Assembly: GCA_022616275.1 (NCBI GenBank)
Contig: JAKEFB010000071.1
Coordinates: forward strand, 1 to 46,096
Length of the DNA stretch: 46,096 nt
Reading direction: 5' to 3'
From: Chloroflexota bacterium
GTDB lineage: Bacteria; Chloroflexota; Anaerolineae; Promineifilales; Promineifilaceae
The position numbers and the translations under genes are program-made. The notes beneath the pieces are model-generated. The model made no database searches. It worked only from the letters and a program-made list of their open reading frames with translations, and was not told the DNA's origin. Shown piece after piece: positions 30,874 through 38,650 of this stretch; the first letter of the stretch is position 1; every line of letters begins with the position of its first letter.

Positions 30874-32642
30874 AGGCTATGGGCGTTAAATAACTGTTGG
30901 GGGTCTAGTTCCTGGCGTAACTCTATTAAGCGCCGGTAACCGTCTCCATAGAGGGCCAGCCGGGTCGCTTCGTCCAGCTCGTGCGAGCCGTAGAGATAGG
31001 GCCGGCCGCCCAACTCGAGACATCTGGCCAGCGTCTGCCGCAAAATGCCGCGGACCGTCTTTAATCCGCCGCCATCTTCCGGCGGCACCAACGGATAAAA
31101 ACCGGCCAGGAAGGCAAAAGGAGGATTGCCGGCCGGGGCCGCTTCCAGCGGAAAATCCACCGCCGATTGCCCCGACCGCACGGCCAGGATGAGCGCCCAA
31201 TCGGTATACCGGCCCAGAGGAGTCGTGTACCACAACGCTTCCAGGAATTGCAGGTAAGCGCTCAGGCCGTGAAAATCAAAAAGATAATCGGCCGCCAGGC
31301 GAAAGCCCACTTCCTGGGTATCCTGCCCGCGAAAGGCAGGGCGGGCGCTGACCGGCTGGGCCTCGGCCGGAGGCAACCCTGCTTCGCCGGCCGGGTAGCG
31401 GTATTCTGAGAAAATCCCCTGGTCCTTGATGGCAAAGGCAGCGAAATGGGGTGGCCGGGCGGCCGCCGGTTCTGTCAGCGAGGCCACGGTATTCAGGAAG
31501 TTAGCCAGTGTTGGATGGCGATAATACACCGGCTCGTCCAGCGCCTGGTAAGGAATGGTCTGCATGACTACCTTCTCAATAACGCCGACCTGGCCCAGGC
31601 CGGCCAGGCTGTAGCGAAACAGTTCCGCGTTCTCCTCTGGCGAGCACCATAGGGGGGTACCATCGGGCGTAATCAGCCGCAAGCGCCGGACGTGGTGGAT
31701 TTGCGCCCCATAATGAATCGAGCGTTCGCCGTACCCTCCAACCGACAACGTTCCGCCGACGGAGAGGTTCCCGTAAGCCGGCAGCGTTGGCATCGAACGG
31801 CCCAGGCGGTGCAATTCCTGTTCCACTGCGCCCCAGCGCGTGCGGGCCGTGACCTCGACCTGGCCCCCATCCAACAGGCGATATTGGGCCACCGGGGCAT
31901 CCAGATAATTGACCAGAACAATACCGCCCTCGCTGAGCGGCTGGCCATTACGGGCGTGGCCGGCCCCCCGGGTGGCGACCGGAATCCCTGCCTGGCGAGC
32001 GATCTGCAACGTGTGAATGACGTCTTGTTCGCCAATGGCTTTAACGACCAGGCGCGGCCGCCGGCGATAGAGGCGGCTAAAATCGTGGTCGTAGTGCGCT
32101 GTTTGCCGGGGCAACCAGCCAACCGCACCCTGAATGCCGGCCTGCAAGGCGGGCAACAGGGGGTCGCCGTTATCCGGCGCCGGCCGTCCGGGAGGCGTCT
32201 GCCCGGTCGCCGGCCCCGGCTCCAGCAGCAGGACGACGTTGGAAAATGCCTGGTCAAACTCTTCTTCGTCTACGACTCGCCGGCCATAAGCCGGGTCGTT
32301 GATAAAAACCCGGCCTGGCTCAAACTTTTCCACGACGACGAAGTGATCCTCTTGCCAGTAGGCAATGAAGGGCGTCTTGGCCGCCCGCACGGCCGTGGCC
32401 GTTTGCCGGAACGCCCTGGCCTCAAAGCCGTAATGCCGGGCCGCCGCCAACAGGTGGCTGGCCCGGCTGCCATATTGCTCCACCTCGCAGACAGCGCATA
32501 GCTCTTCTAAAGGAACGGCGTAGCCGTAATACCCCAGGACAATGCCCAGGGCGGCCGGGCCACATTCTGTGCCGTCGAATTGAATCACAATCGGTGTTTC
32601 CACGACAGGTGTCTCCGCCAGTAGAAATAGCATATCCCACAT
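30870..32642 (-). CDS. C39-like peptidase domain fused to a covalent-FAD-type oxidase
   Basis: 590 residues. Residues about 15-145 form a C39 peptidase domain with all catalytic positions: C27 (DGTECGPAALG), H100 (EDHFVVVEKF) and D116 (INDPAYG). After a Pro-rich linker, residues about 185-590 are a PCMH/VAO-type FAD-binding oxidase. VATRGAGHARNGQ carries a His (H229) at the usual covalent-flavin position of cytokinin-dehydrogenase-like enzymes, and YGNLSVGGTLSVGGYG is the second FAD loop. No membrane or transport domain exists. The C39 part resembles that of the cluster transporter. It may bind or cut Gly-Gly leaders and oxidise the peptide or an attached group; inference. Start ATG 32642 or 32633; ribosome-binding site weak. 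Confidence 0.85.
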   Translation of the reverse strand: MWDMLFLLAETPVVETPIVIQFDGTECGPAALGIVLGYYGYAVPLEELCAVCEVEQYGSRASHLLAAARHYGFEARAFRQTATAVRAAKTPFIAYWQEDHFVVVEKFEPGRVFINDPAYGRRVVDEEEFDQAFSNVVLLLEPGPATGQTPPGRPAPDNGDPLLPALQAGIQGAVGWLPRQTAHYDHDFSRLYRRRPRLVVKAIGEQDVIHTLQIARQAGIPVATRGAGHARNGQPLSEGGIVLVNYLDAPVAQYRLLDGGQVEVTARTRWGAVEQELHRLGRSMPTLPAYGNLSVGGTLSVGGYGERSIHYGAQIHHVRRLRLITPDGTPLWCSPEENAELFRYSLAGLGQVGVIEKVVMQTIPYQALDEPVYYRHPTLANFLNTVASLTEPAAARPPHFAAFAIKDQGIFSEYRYPAGEAGLPPAEAQPVSARPAFRGQDTQEVGFRLAADYLFDFHGLSAYLQFLEALWYTTPLGRYTDWALILAVRSGQSAVDFPLEAAPAGNPPFAFLAGFYPLVPPEDGGGLKTVRGILRQTLARCLELGGRPYLYGSHELDEATRLALYGDGYRRLIELRQELDPQQLFNAHSL

Positions 32643-32665
32643 GGCCCTTGAAGTCTAGCCAAGTA

Positions 32666-32698
32666 AGACCCCGCAGGTCTTGGAGACCTGCGGGGTCT
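32666..32698. repeat. Perfect hairpin element, 15-bp arms (second copy)
   Basis: AGACCCCGCAGGTCT (32666-32680) and its exact complement (32684-32698) flank TGG. Compared with the copy at 19221-19254, the arm ends changed from AA/TT to AG/CT on both sides, so pairing is conserved while sequence is not. It lies upstream of both the C39-FAD gene (minus) and parA (plus). Confidence 0.75.
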
Positions 32699-32709
32699 GG
32701 GATTAAACC

Positions 32710-32725
32710 GTCAACCGTAGTTGAC
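32710..32725. repeat. GTCAAC-CGTA-GTTGAC palindrome upstream of parA
   Basis: Perfect 6-bp arms around CGTA, located 73 bp before the parA start. The same 16-mer with one central change (CGTG) occurs inside the aldo/keto reductase gene at 36515-36530, with longer arms. It may be a dispersed palindrome, an operator or a ParB-binding site; the sequence does not resemble the canonical parS. Confidence 0.5.
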
Positions 32726-32797
32726 AGTTCTTTGACGCGAACATAGGTTCGTGTTATTGTTTTTGCAGTCCTGAATGACTCGCGGCTGGAGGCGCGC

Positions 32798-33586
32798 ATG
32801 ACTCGAATTATTGCCATTGCCATGCAAAAGGGCGGCGTCGGCAAGACTACGACGACTATTAACCTGGCGGCCGCACTGGCCGGGCTTAAGCACCGGGTGC
32901 TGGCGGTGGATCTGGACCCGCAGGGCAACCTCACCCAGCACGCCGGTTTTGACCCGGAGCAGCTCTCGCCAACCATTTACGACGCCCTCAAGGCCGAATT
33001 AGATGGCCAGGAAGGCAACGTCCGCGCCGCCATTTACGAGTCTAAAGAGGGGTTTGACCTGCTGCCCTCCCAGCCGGAACTCAGCCTCGTTGAATTATCC
33101 CTGATGAACACCCTCAGCCGGGAGCGGGTGCTGGCCACACTCCTGGAGAGCGTCAAAGGCAACTACGACTTTATCCTCATTGATTGCAGCCCGTCCCTGG
33201 GCCTGCTGGTAATCAACGCCCTGACGGCCGCGACCAGCGTCCTGGTTCCGGTGCAGACGGAGTACCTGGCGGCGCGGGGGGCCTTCATGGTCCTCTCCAC
33301 CATTGAAACCATCCGCCGCAAAAAATTGAACCCGGGGCTGAAAATCGAGGGTATCCTGCTGACGATGGCCGATACCCGGACGACGTTGAGCAGGGACATC
33401 CAGGAAGCGGTGGCCCACCAGTTCGGCGCCGGGCAGCGCATTTTCGAGACCATCATTCGCCGCTCGGTCCGCTTTGCCGAGAGCGCCGTGGCCGGGCAAA
33501 GCATCCTGGCCTACGACCCCAAAACTCCCGGCGCCGAAGCGTACCGGAAGGTGGCCCGAGAAGTACTCCAGCACGAGACGAGGTGA
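32798..33586 (+). CDS. parA: ParA-family partition ATPase (Soj-like)
   Basis: 262-residue ParA/MinD-superfamily ATPase: deviant Walker A KGGVGKTTTTINLAAALA (from residue 11), Walker A' VDLDPQGNLT, Walker B FILIDCSPSLG. There is no N-terminal HTH, so it is of the small Soj/ParA type that rides on DNA and moves ParB-parS complexes. ATG 32798 follows GGAGGCGCGC. parB begins 6 bp after its stop. Whether this is the main chromosomal system or a mobile-element remnant is unclear: no plasmid replication gene or canonical parS is seen. Confidence 0.93.
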   Translation: MTRIIAIAMQKGGVGKTTTTINLAAALAGLKHRVLAVDLDPQGNLTQHAGFDPEQLSPTIYDALKAELDGQEGNVRAAIYESKEGFDLLPSQPELSLVELSLMNTLSRERVLATLLESVKGNYDFILIDCSPSLGLLVINALTAATSVLVPVQTEYLAARGAFMVLSTIETIRRKKLNPGLKIEGILLTMADTRTTLSRDIQEAVAHQFGAGQRIFETIIRRSVRFAESAVAGQSILAYDPKTPGAEAYRKVAREVLQHETR

Positions 33587-33592
33587 CGTGTC

Positions 33593-34732
33593 ATGGCTAA
33601 AAAACGACCGGCCGTCAGCCTGGCCCAGCCGATTAAGCCCCGGACCGGCGACCTGGAAAAACTCTTTACTACCGCCGAAGACGTGGAGCAGGCGGCCGGC
33701 TTGCAGTTGTTAGCCATTCGCCTGGACGCCATTTATCCCGACCCCTACCAGCCACGCCGCACCTTCCACGACGGCAGCCTGCAAGAGTTGAGCGAAAGCA
33801 TCAGGCAGGACGGCGTCATCCAGCCCATCGAAGTGACCCAGACCGGGCCGGAACAGTACATGATCGTCCACGGCGAGCGGCGCTGGCGGGCCGCCCAACT
33901 GGCCGGCCTGGAGAGTATTCCGGCCGTCGTTCGCCGCCGCGACTACGACACCATCACCCGCTTCGTCCGCCAGATGGTCGAGAACATTCAGCGGGAAGAC
34001 CTCAACGACGTGGACCGGGCCGCCGGGCTGGTCCGGCTGAAGGAGCTGATGCAGGAAGAGCTGGACGTTGAGCTGGCCGAAGGCACGGTCGAGGGCCGGC
34101 CGCACGCCACCAAAATGACCTGGGCCAAAGTCGGCAAGCGGATGGGCATGACCCGGCAGCGCATTCACCAGTTGATTCAATTACTGACCCTGCCTGAGGA
34201 AATCAAAAATGCCGTCCGGGAGGGCCAGTTGACCGAGCGGGATACCCGCGTCTACCAGGGCTTGCGTATCCCCCAGCAGCGAGATTTGCACCAGGCCCGC
34301 GTTCGCGGCGACCTGACCCCTACCGAAGTCCGGCGGGTAGCCCACCATCTCAAAGAGCGGCCGGACCAGCCGGTGGCCGAGGCCGTTCGTGAGGTGCGTC
34401 ACCCGGCCGTTATTACGGACGAGGACCAAGAACCGGTGTTCGGTTCTTCGTTCGAGCCGGGCGCTCGCAAGACCCGCCCGGAACCGCCACCCATGCCGGC
34501 CGGCGTAGAGAGCCGCTGGCTGGAGCAGGGGAGCCGGCCGCGCAGCAACGCCCAGAACATTAACCGCATCCATTGGGCGCGTGACCACCTGTCACGAATG
34601 CGCCTGCAAGGGCTGGCTCCGGCCGACCGCCAGGAGCTGGCCGGCCTGTTGCTGGGGCTCCAGGAGTACGTGGCCGGGCTGGTAGACACCTTGCATGGTC
34701 CGGCCGGGCCGGAGCAGGAGCATGAACCATAA
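33593..34732 (+). CDS. parB: ParB-family partition protein
   Basis: 379-residue ParB/Spo0J-like protein. The N-terminal CTP-binding domain has PRRTFHDGSLQELSESI, then HGERRWRAAQLAG (GERRxR CTPase box) and ENIQREDLN. A central HTH follows (TWAKVGKRMGMTRQRIHQLI). A C-terminal helical region likely dimerises. Length exceeds the usual 280-300 because of an insert after the ENxQR box and a longer tail. It would load at parS sites and slide as a clamp. It lies 6 bp after parA, and its last 11 bp overlap the SDR gene. Confidence 0.93.
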   Translation: MAKKRPAVSLAQPIKPRTGDLEKLFTTAEDVEQAAGLQLLAIRLDAIYPDPYQPRRTFHDGSLQELSESIRQDGVIQPIEVTQTGPEQYMIVHGERRWRAAQLAGLESIPAVVRRRDYDTITRFVRQMVENIQREDLNDVDRAAGLVRLKELMQEELDVELAEGTVEGRPHATKMTWAKVGKRMGMTRQRIHQLIQLLTLPEEIKNAVREGQLTERDTRVYQGLRIPQQRDLHQARVRGDLTPTEVRRVAHHLKERPDQPVAEAVREVRHPAVITDEDQEPVFGSSFEPGARKTRPEPPPMPAGVESRWLEQGSRPRSNAQNINRIHWARDHLSRMRLQGLAPADRQELAGLLLGLQEYVAGLVDTLHGPAGPEQEHEP

Positions 34733-35498
34733 AACCGTCCTCATCACCGGCGCCTCACGAGGGCTGGGTGCGGCCGTGGCCCGCCTGGCAGCCGAACTGG
34801 GAGCCAGCGTGGCCCTCAACGCCCGCTCGGCCGGCGAGCTGGCAGCGGTAGCCGAAGAAATTCGGGCGGCCGGCGGCCGGGCTATCGCCATCCCCGGCGA
34901 CGTAAGCGATGCCGACAACTGCCGGTTTCTGGTGAAACAAACGATTGGCCACTTCGGCCGGCTGGATGCCCTGGTCAACAACGCCGGGACGGTCGAGCCG
35001 ATTGCCCCCCTTGCCACGGCCGATCCGGCCGGCTGGCAGCGCAACCTGGCCGTCAACGTTCTGGGGCCGATGATGCTGGTCCAGGCCGCCCTACCCCACC
35101 TACGCCAGAGCCACGGCCGGGTCGTCAACGTTTCCAGCGGCGCGGCCGTCTCTCCCGTGCCCGGCTGGGCCGCCTACTGCGCCGCCAAGGGAGCGCTGAA
35201 CCAGTTCAACCGCGTCCTGGCCGCCGAGGAAGAAACGATTACCGCCGTGGCCGTCCGGCCGGGGGTGGTGGACACCGAGATGCAGGCCGTCATTCGCCAC
35301 GAGGGCGCGGAGGGGATGCCGGCCAGCGCCCACGCCCGGTTCATTCGTTACCACGAGGCCGGGGAGTTGCTGCCGCCGGAAAAGCCCGGCCGGGCGCTGG
35401 CTGTCCTGGCCCTCTACGCCCCCCACGAGTGGAGCGGCGAGTTTCTTTCCTGGGATGAGGAGCGGGTCCAGGCGCTGGTTCGAGGTGTTGGAGATTAG
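34722..35498 (+). CDS. Short-chain dehydrogenase/reductase
   Basis: 258-residue classical SDR with TGASRGLG (residues 9-16), NNAG (Rossmann strand 4), catalytic Ser in NVSSGAA and YCAAK (Tyr/Lys). The motif set points to an NAD(P)-dependent alcohol/ketone oxidoreductase in the cytoplasm; substrate unknown. ATG 34722 lies inside the parB end with GGAGCAGGAGC as ribosome-binding site, so it is translationally coupled to parB, an odd partner for a metabolic enzyme. The stop sits within a long imperfect inverted repeat. Confidence 0.92.
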   Translation: MNHKTVLITGASRGLGAAVARLAAELGASVALNARSAGELAAVAEEIRAAGGRAIAIPGDVSDADNCRFLVKQTIGHFGRLDALVNNAGTVEPIAPLATADPAGWQRNLAVNVLGPMMLVQAALPHLRQSHGRVVNVSSGAAVSPVPGWAAYCAAKGALNQFNRVLAAEEETITAVAVRPGVVDTEMQAVIRHEGAEGMPASAHARFIRYHEAGELLPPEKPGRALAVLALYAPHEWSGEFLSWDEERVQALVRGVGD

Positions 35499-35536
35499 AG
35501 ATTGGAGATTTGGCCAGCAGTCAATCTCTAATCTCC
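35490..35536. repeat. Inverted repeat of GGAGATTAGAGATT
   Basis: GGAGATTAGAGATT (35490-35503) pairs exactly with 35523-35536, and further ATTGGAGATT/AATCTCC units flank it. It overlaps the SDR stop codon and fills the gap before the aldo/keto reductase gene. Similar CTCTAATCTC words occur near 17955. It may act as a weak terminator although no T run follows. Confidence 0.55.
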
Positions 35537-35567
35537 AATCTCCAATCCCCCTAAATTAAGGATGCTC

Positions 35568-37082
35568 ATGCGACTAACCGGCAAGGCGACCCGGGAAGGC
35601 ACAGCGGCTTACGCTCAGGCCCATTCCCAATTAACTTATACGCCCCTTGATGGGCCTGGCTGGCTGATCAGCCAGGCCGGCTTTGGCGGCTACCGGGTGG
35701 ACGCGGGCCTGGAAACGCACCGCCGGGCCATACGCCAGGCGCTGCTGAACGGGGTTAACCTGGTGGATACCAGCGCCAACTACGCCGACGGCGGCTCGGA
35801 AGAGCTGGTCGGCCGGGTGGTGGGCGCCTTAGCCCAGGATGGCCAGGTGGCCCGGGAAGCGGTCGTCATCATGTCCAAGGTTGGCTACCTGCAAGGCCAA
35901 AACTACGCCCTCAGCCAGCAACGCAAGCAAGCCGGCCAGCCCTTCCCCGACCTGGTAGAATACGCCCCCGGACTGGAACATTGCCTCCACCCCGAATTCC
36001 TGGCCGACCAGCTCGGCCGCAGCCTGGACCGGCTGGCGATGGCCACGCTGGACTGTTATCTGTTGCACAACCCGGAATATTTCCTGGGCTGGGCGCATAA
36101 GGCCGGCCTGGCGCTGCCGGCCGCCCGCCAGGAATATTACCGGCGCATTGACCTGGCCTTCCGCCACCTGGAAACGGAGGTAGCCGCCGGCCGCATTCAA
36201 TGTTACGGCGTCAGCTCCAACACCTTCCCCACCCCGGCCGAGCACTCTGAATTTACCTCGCTGGAACAGCTCTGGGAGATAGCCCAGGCGATTAGCGCCA
36301 AGCATCATTTTCGAGTGATTCAATTGCCGATGAACCTGTTCGAGACCGGCGGCGTGACCGAAAAGAACCACTCCGGCGGCCGGAGCGTCATTGGCTTTGC
36401 CCGGCAGCAAGGGTTGGGCGTGCTCATTAACCGGCCGCTGAACGCCATTCAGAACAACCGCCTGGTGCGGCTGGCCGATCCGCCGCCGGCCGGGCCGATC
36501 ACCGGGGAAGAAGTGTCAACCGTGGTTGACACTTTAGCCGCGGTCGAAGCCCATTTTCGCCAGGCAATTTTACCCAACCTGGGAATTGAAGCGCGGGCCA
36601 GGCAGCAAGTGGCCGATTACTTGTCGGCCGGCTATGCCCTGGCCGGGCGCTGGGCCGGTTTCGGCGATTACCACAACTGGCTGGACGTGGTCGCCCAATA
36701 TTTGGCCCCCCGCGCCCAGGGCGCCCTGCGCTTCCTCTCAGAGCGGCCAAATTTGCCCGTAGAAGCGCGTTCCTGGTTGGACAGCTATGTGGAGACGTTC
36801 AACGCCGTTTTGCGGGCAATTGGGGCCTTTTACGCCGCCGCAACGGCCCAACAAAACGCGGCCATTCGGAAACGGGTGGCGGCCGCCAGCGCCGAATGGG
36901 ACGCGGCCGAAACGTTGAGCCAGGTCGCCCTGCGGGCGCTGCGCTCGACGGCCGGCGTCACCACCGTCCTGGTCGGCATGCGCCGCGAAGAATACGTCAA
37001 CGATGTGCTGGCCGAGCTGGCCCGGCCGGTGGAAACGGCCGGCAACGAAGAGGCGTGGGTAGTGATGAGGACTGCGGACTAA
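35568..37082 (+). CDS. Aldo/keto reductase-family protein with C-terminal extension
   Basis: 504 residues. The N-terminal about 350 form an AKR barrel with the catalytic set visible: Asp and Tyr in LVDTSANYADG, Lys in IMSKVGYL, His in YLLHNPEYFL. A further about 150 mostly helical residues follow, before a C-terminal TTVLVGMRREEYVNDVL segment that normally ends the AKR fold. The helical part therefore appears to be an insertion (about 325-465) rather than a tail. It would reduce carbonyls with NADPH; substrate unknown. ATG 35568 has AAGGA 6 nt upstream (35562 also possible). A palindrome (36511-36534) is embedded in frame near the start of the insertion. Confidence 0.85.
   Translation: MRLTGKATREGTAAYAQAHSQLTYTPLDGPGWLISQAGFGGYRVDAGLETHRRAIRQALLNGVNLVDTSANYADGGSEELVGRVVGALAQDGQVAREAVVIMSKVGYLQGQNYALSQQRKQAGQPFPDLVEYAPGLEHCLHPEFLADQLGRSLDRLAMATLDCYLLHNPEYFLGWAHKAGLALPAARQEYYRRIDLAFRHLETEVAAGRIQCYGVSSNTFPTPAEHSEFTSLEQLWEIAQAISAKHHFRVIQLPMNLFETGGVTEKNHSGGRSVIGFARQQGLGVLINRPLNAIQNNRLVRLADPPPAGPITGEEVSTVVDTLAAVEAHFRQAILPNLGIEARARQQVADYLSAGYALAGRWAGFGDYHNWLDVVAQYLAPRAQGALRFLSERPNLPVEARSWLDSYVETFNAVLRAIGAFYAAATAQQNAAIRKRVAAASAEWDAAETLSQVALRALRSTAGVTTVLVGMRREEYVNDVLAELARPVETAGNEEAWVVMRTAD
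36511..36534. repeat. Palindrome AAGTGTCAAC-CGTG-GTTGACACTT inside the reductase gene
   Basis: Perfect 10-bp arms (36511-36520 and 36525-36534) lie within coding sequence, read as EVSTVVDTL. Its core differs by one base from the palindrome upstream of parA (32710-32725). The in-frame location in a region with no known catalytic role suggests a mobile palindromic unit tolerated by the protein, or a protein-binding site. Confidence 0.6.
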
Positions 37083-37094
37083 GTGGGCGAGTCG

Positions 37095-37132
37095 GCGAGT
37101 TTGCGGGTTTGCGAGTTTGCGAGTTTGCGAGT
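37095..37132. repeat. 8-bp tandem repeat GCGAGTTT
   Basis: Four full and one partial copy of GCGAGTTT (one copy reads GCGGGTTT) lie in the 102-bp gap after the aldo/keto reductase stop. Neighbouring GGGCGAGT words extend the low-complexity region to about 37150. There is no sign of coding or regulation. Confidence 0.75.
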
Positions 37133-37184
37133 GGGGGAGTGGGCGAGTTCCTGGGTCACCTGTTCCTTGCCTACTGGCAAACTC

Positions 37185-37658
37185 TCATGGCTTCATTACG
37201 CCGCAAACGGGAGCGGGCCAGTCCAGCCGTTGGTGTTCAGCTAAATAACGGTCTATGGCGGTCGTGATCTGCTCAGGCATGGGCGACGAGCGGCGGGCGG
37301 CCATGTCCATGTGCATGCCCATTAGCTCGGTCGTGGCCGCCAAAACGCCGGAGTGCTCCAAAAGCATAAAGTGCATAAAATGGATACGTTTGGCCGACCG
37401 GCCGAGAGCGCGGGTGTAAACGGCCACCGAATTTCCCAGGCGAATCTCGGCCAGGTAACGGGTGTGTTGTTCCAGGGCAAAGCCGCCGGCCTGGTAGGCG
37501 TCAAAGTAAGCCTGGTTCATCCCCAGGAGATCAAAAAAGCCCCAGGTCCCCTGGTCAAAGAGGTGGGTGTACCACATGACGTTCATGTGGCCCATCTGAT
37601 CGAGGTAGCTTTCGGGCACGGTCGCCCGGTAGGTGAGAGGTAGCGCTGCCAGGTTCAT
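37185..37658 (-). CDS. Acyl-CoA thioesterase, hotdog fold (4HBT-like)
   Basis: 157-residue single hotdog-domain protein. The N-terminal DQMGHMNVMWYTHLFDQ matches the active-site segment (D-x-x-G-H-x-N) of 4-hydroxybenzoyl-CoA thioesterase/FcbC-like enzymes. A long helix and beta-strands follow (ALEQHTRYLAEIRLG; HFMHFMLLE). It probably hydrolyses an acyl-CoA; substrate unknown. It is transcribed away from the ureohydrolase gene, with a 33-bp gap between their starts that must hold both promoters or be shared. Confidence 0.87.
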   Translation of the reverse strand: MNLAALPLTYRATVPESYLDQMGHMNVMWYTHLFDQGTWGFFDLLGMNQAYFDAYQAGGFALEQHTRYLAEIRLGNSVAVYTRALGRSAKRIHFMHFMLLEHSGVLAATTELMGMHMDMAARRSSPMPEQITTAIDRYLAEHQRLDWPAPVCGVMKP

Positions 37659-37691
37659 GGCTACTCAGTATAACGAAAAAGGATGGATAGT

Positions 37692-38636
37692 ATGAAAGGT
37701 TATGGCCCTCTTGACGCCATGCAATATCCGCGCTTTAGCGGCATTCGCACCTTTATGCGCCTGCCTTACGTGCAGGACCTGACCGGGGTGGACTTTGCCA
37801 TTATCGGCGTGCCGTTCGACACCGGGGCCACCTACCGGGTCGGCGCTCGCTTTGGGCCGGAGGGCATTCGCTCAGCTTCGGTCCTGCTCCGGCCGTACAA
37901 CCAGTCCCAGGAAGTGGCCGTGTTTGACCGCCTGTCCGGGGTGGATTACGGCGACTTTGCCGTCGTGCCTGGCTACCTGCCGGAAAGCCATGCCAGGATT
38001 ACGGAGCAAATGACGCCCGTGCTGGCCGCCGGGGTGACGCCCATCGTCCTGGGCGGCGACCACTCCATCACCCTGCCGGAACTGCGGGCCATCAACCGGC
38101 GTTTTGGCGCGGTGGGCCTCATCCAGTTTGATTCCCACGGCGACGTGTGGCACGGCTATTTCGGCGGCAAGGACACCCACGGCACGCCGTTCCGCCGGGC
38201 GGTGGAAGAGGGGCTGCTGGACATGCGCCGTTCCAGCCAGGTCGGGTTGCGCGGTTCGGTCTATTCGGCCGCCGACATTCAGGCCTCCCGAGACCTGGGC
38301 TTCCAGGTCTTTACGGCCGATCAGGTACGGCGGGCCGGGCTGGATGCAGTCATTGCCGCCGTCAAGGCCCGGGCCGGCAATGGGCCGTGCTTTTTGACCT
38401 TCGACATTGACTTCGTGGACCCAACCTTCGCCCCAGCCACCGGCACGCCGGAAGTGGGTGGTTTCAACAGTTGGGAAAGCCTGGCCCTGGTGCGCGGCCT
38501 GAAGGGGATCAACTTCGTCGCCTTTGATCTGGTCGAACTCTCCCCACCCTACGACAACCCCGGCGCGACCACCTCGTTGCTGGCGGCTAATCTGGTCTAT
38601 GAATTCATTTCGCTGCTGGCTTTGGGACGACCATGA
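37692..38636 (+). CDS. Agmatinase/arginase-family ureohydrolase
   Basis: 314-residue ureohydrolase. Binuclear-metal ligands are visible: H124 (GGDHS), D147/H149/D151 (FDSHGD, where many members have DAHxD) and D238/D240 (FDIDFVDP). It would hydrolyse a guanidino compound (agmatine, guanidinobutyrate or similar) to urea and an amine. Which substrate cannot be told, and no polyamine genes are nearby. ATG 37692 lies 9 nt after AAAAAGGA; an in-frame ATG at 37683 overlaps that site. Confidence 0.9.
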   Translation: MKGYGPLDAMQYPRFSGIRTFMRLPYVQDLTGVDFAIIGVPFDTGATYRVGARFGPEGIRSASVLLRPYNQSQEVAVFDRLSGVDYGDFAVVPGYLPESHARITEQMTPVLAAGVTPIVLGGDHSITLPELRAINRRFGAVGLIQFDSHGDVWHGYFGGKDTHGTPFRRAVEEGLLDMRRSSQVGLRGSVYSAADIQASRDLGFQVFTADQVRRAGLDAVIAAVKARAGNGPCFLTFDIDFVDPTFAPATGTPEVGGFNSWESLALVRGLKGINFVAFDLVELSPPYDNPGATTSLLAANLVYEFISLLALGRP

Positions 38637-38650
38637 CACCCCGGTATTCC

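Noticed and set aside
32640-36600. Canonical parS site near parAB
   Set aside because: No TGTTTCACGTGAAACA-like 16-mer was found; only the GTCAAC palindromes are present, reported separately with caution.
37085-37150. CRISPR-like array
   Set aside because: The unit is only 8 bp with no spacers; it is a simple tandem repeat, and no cas gene is present.
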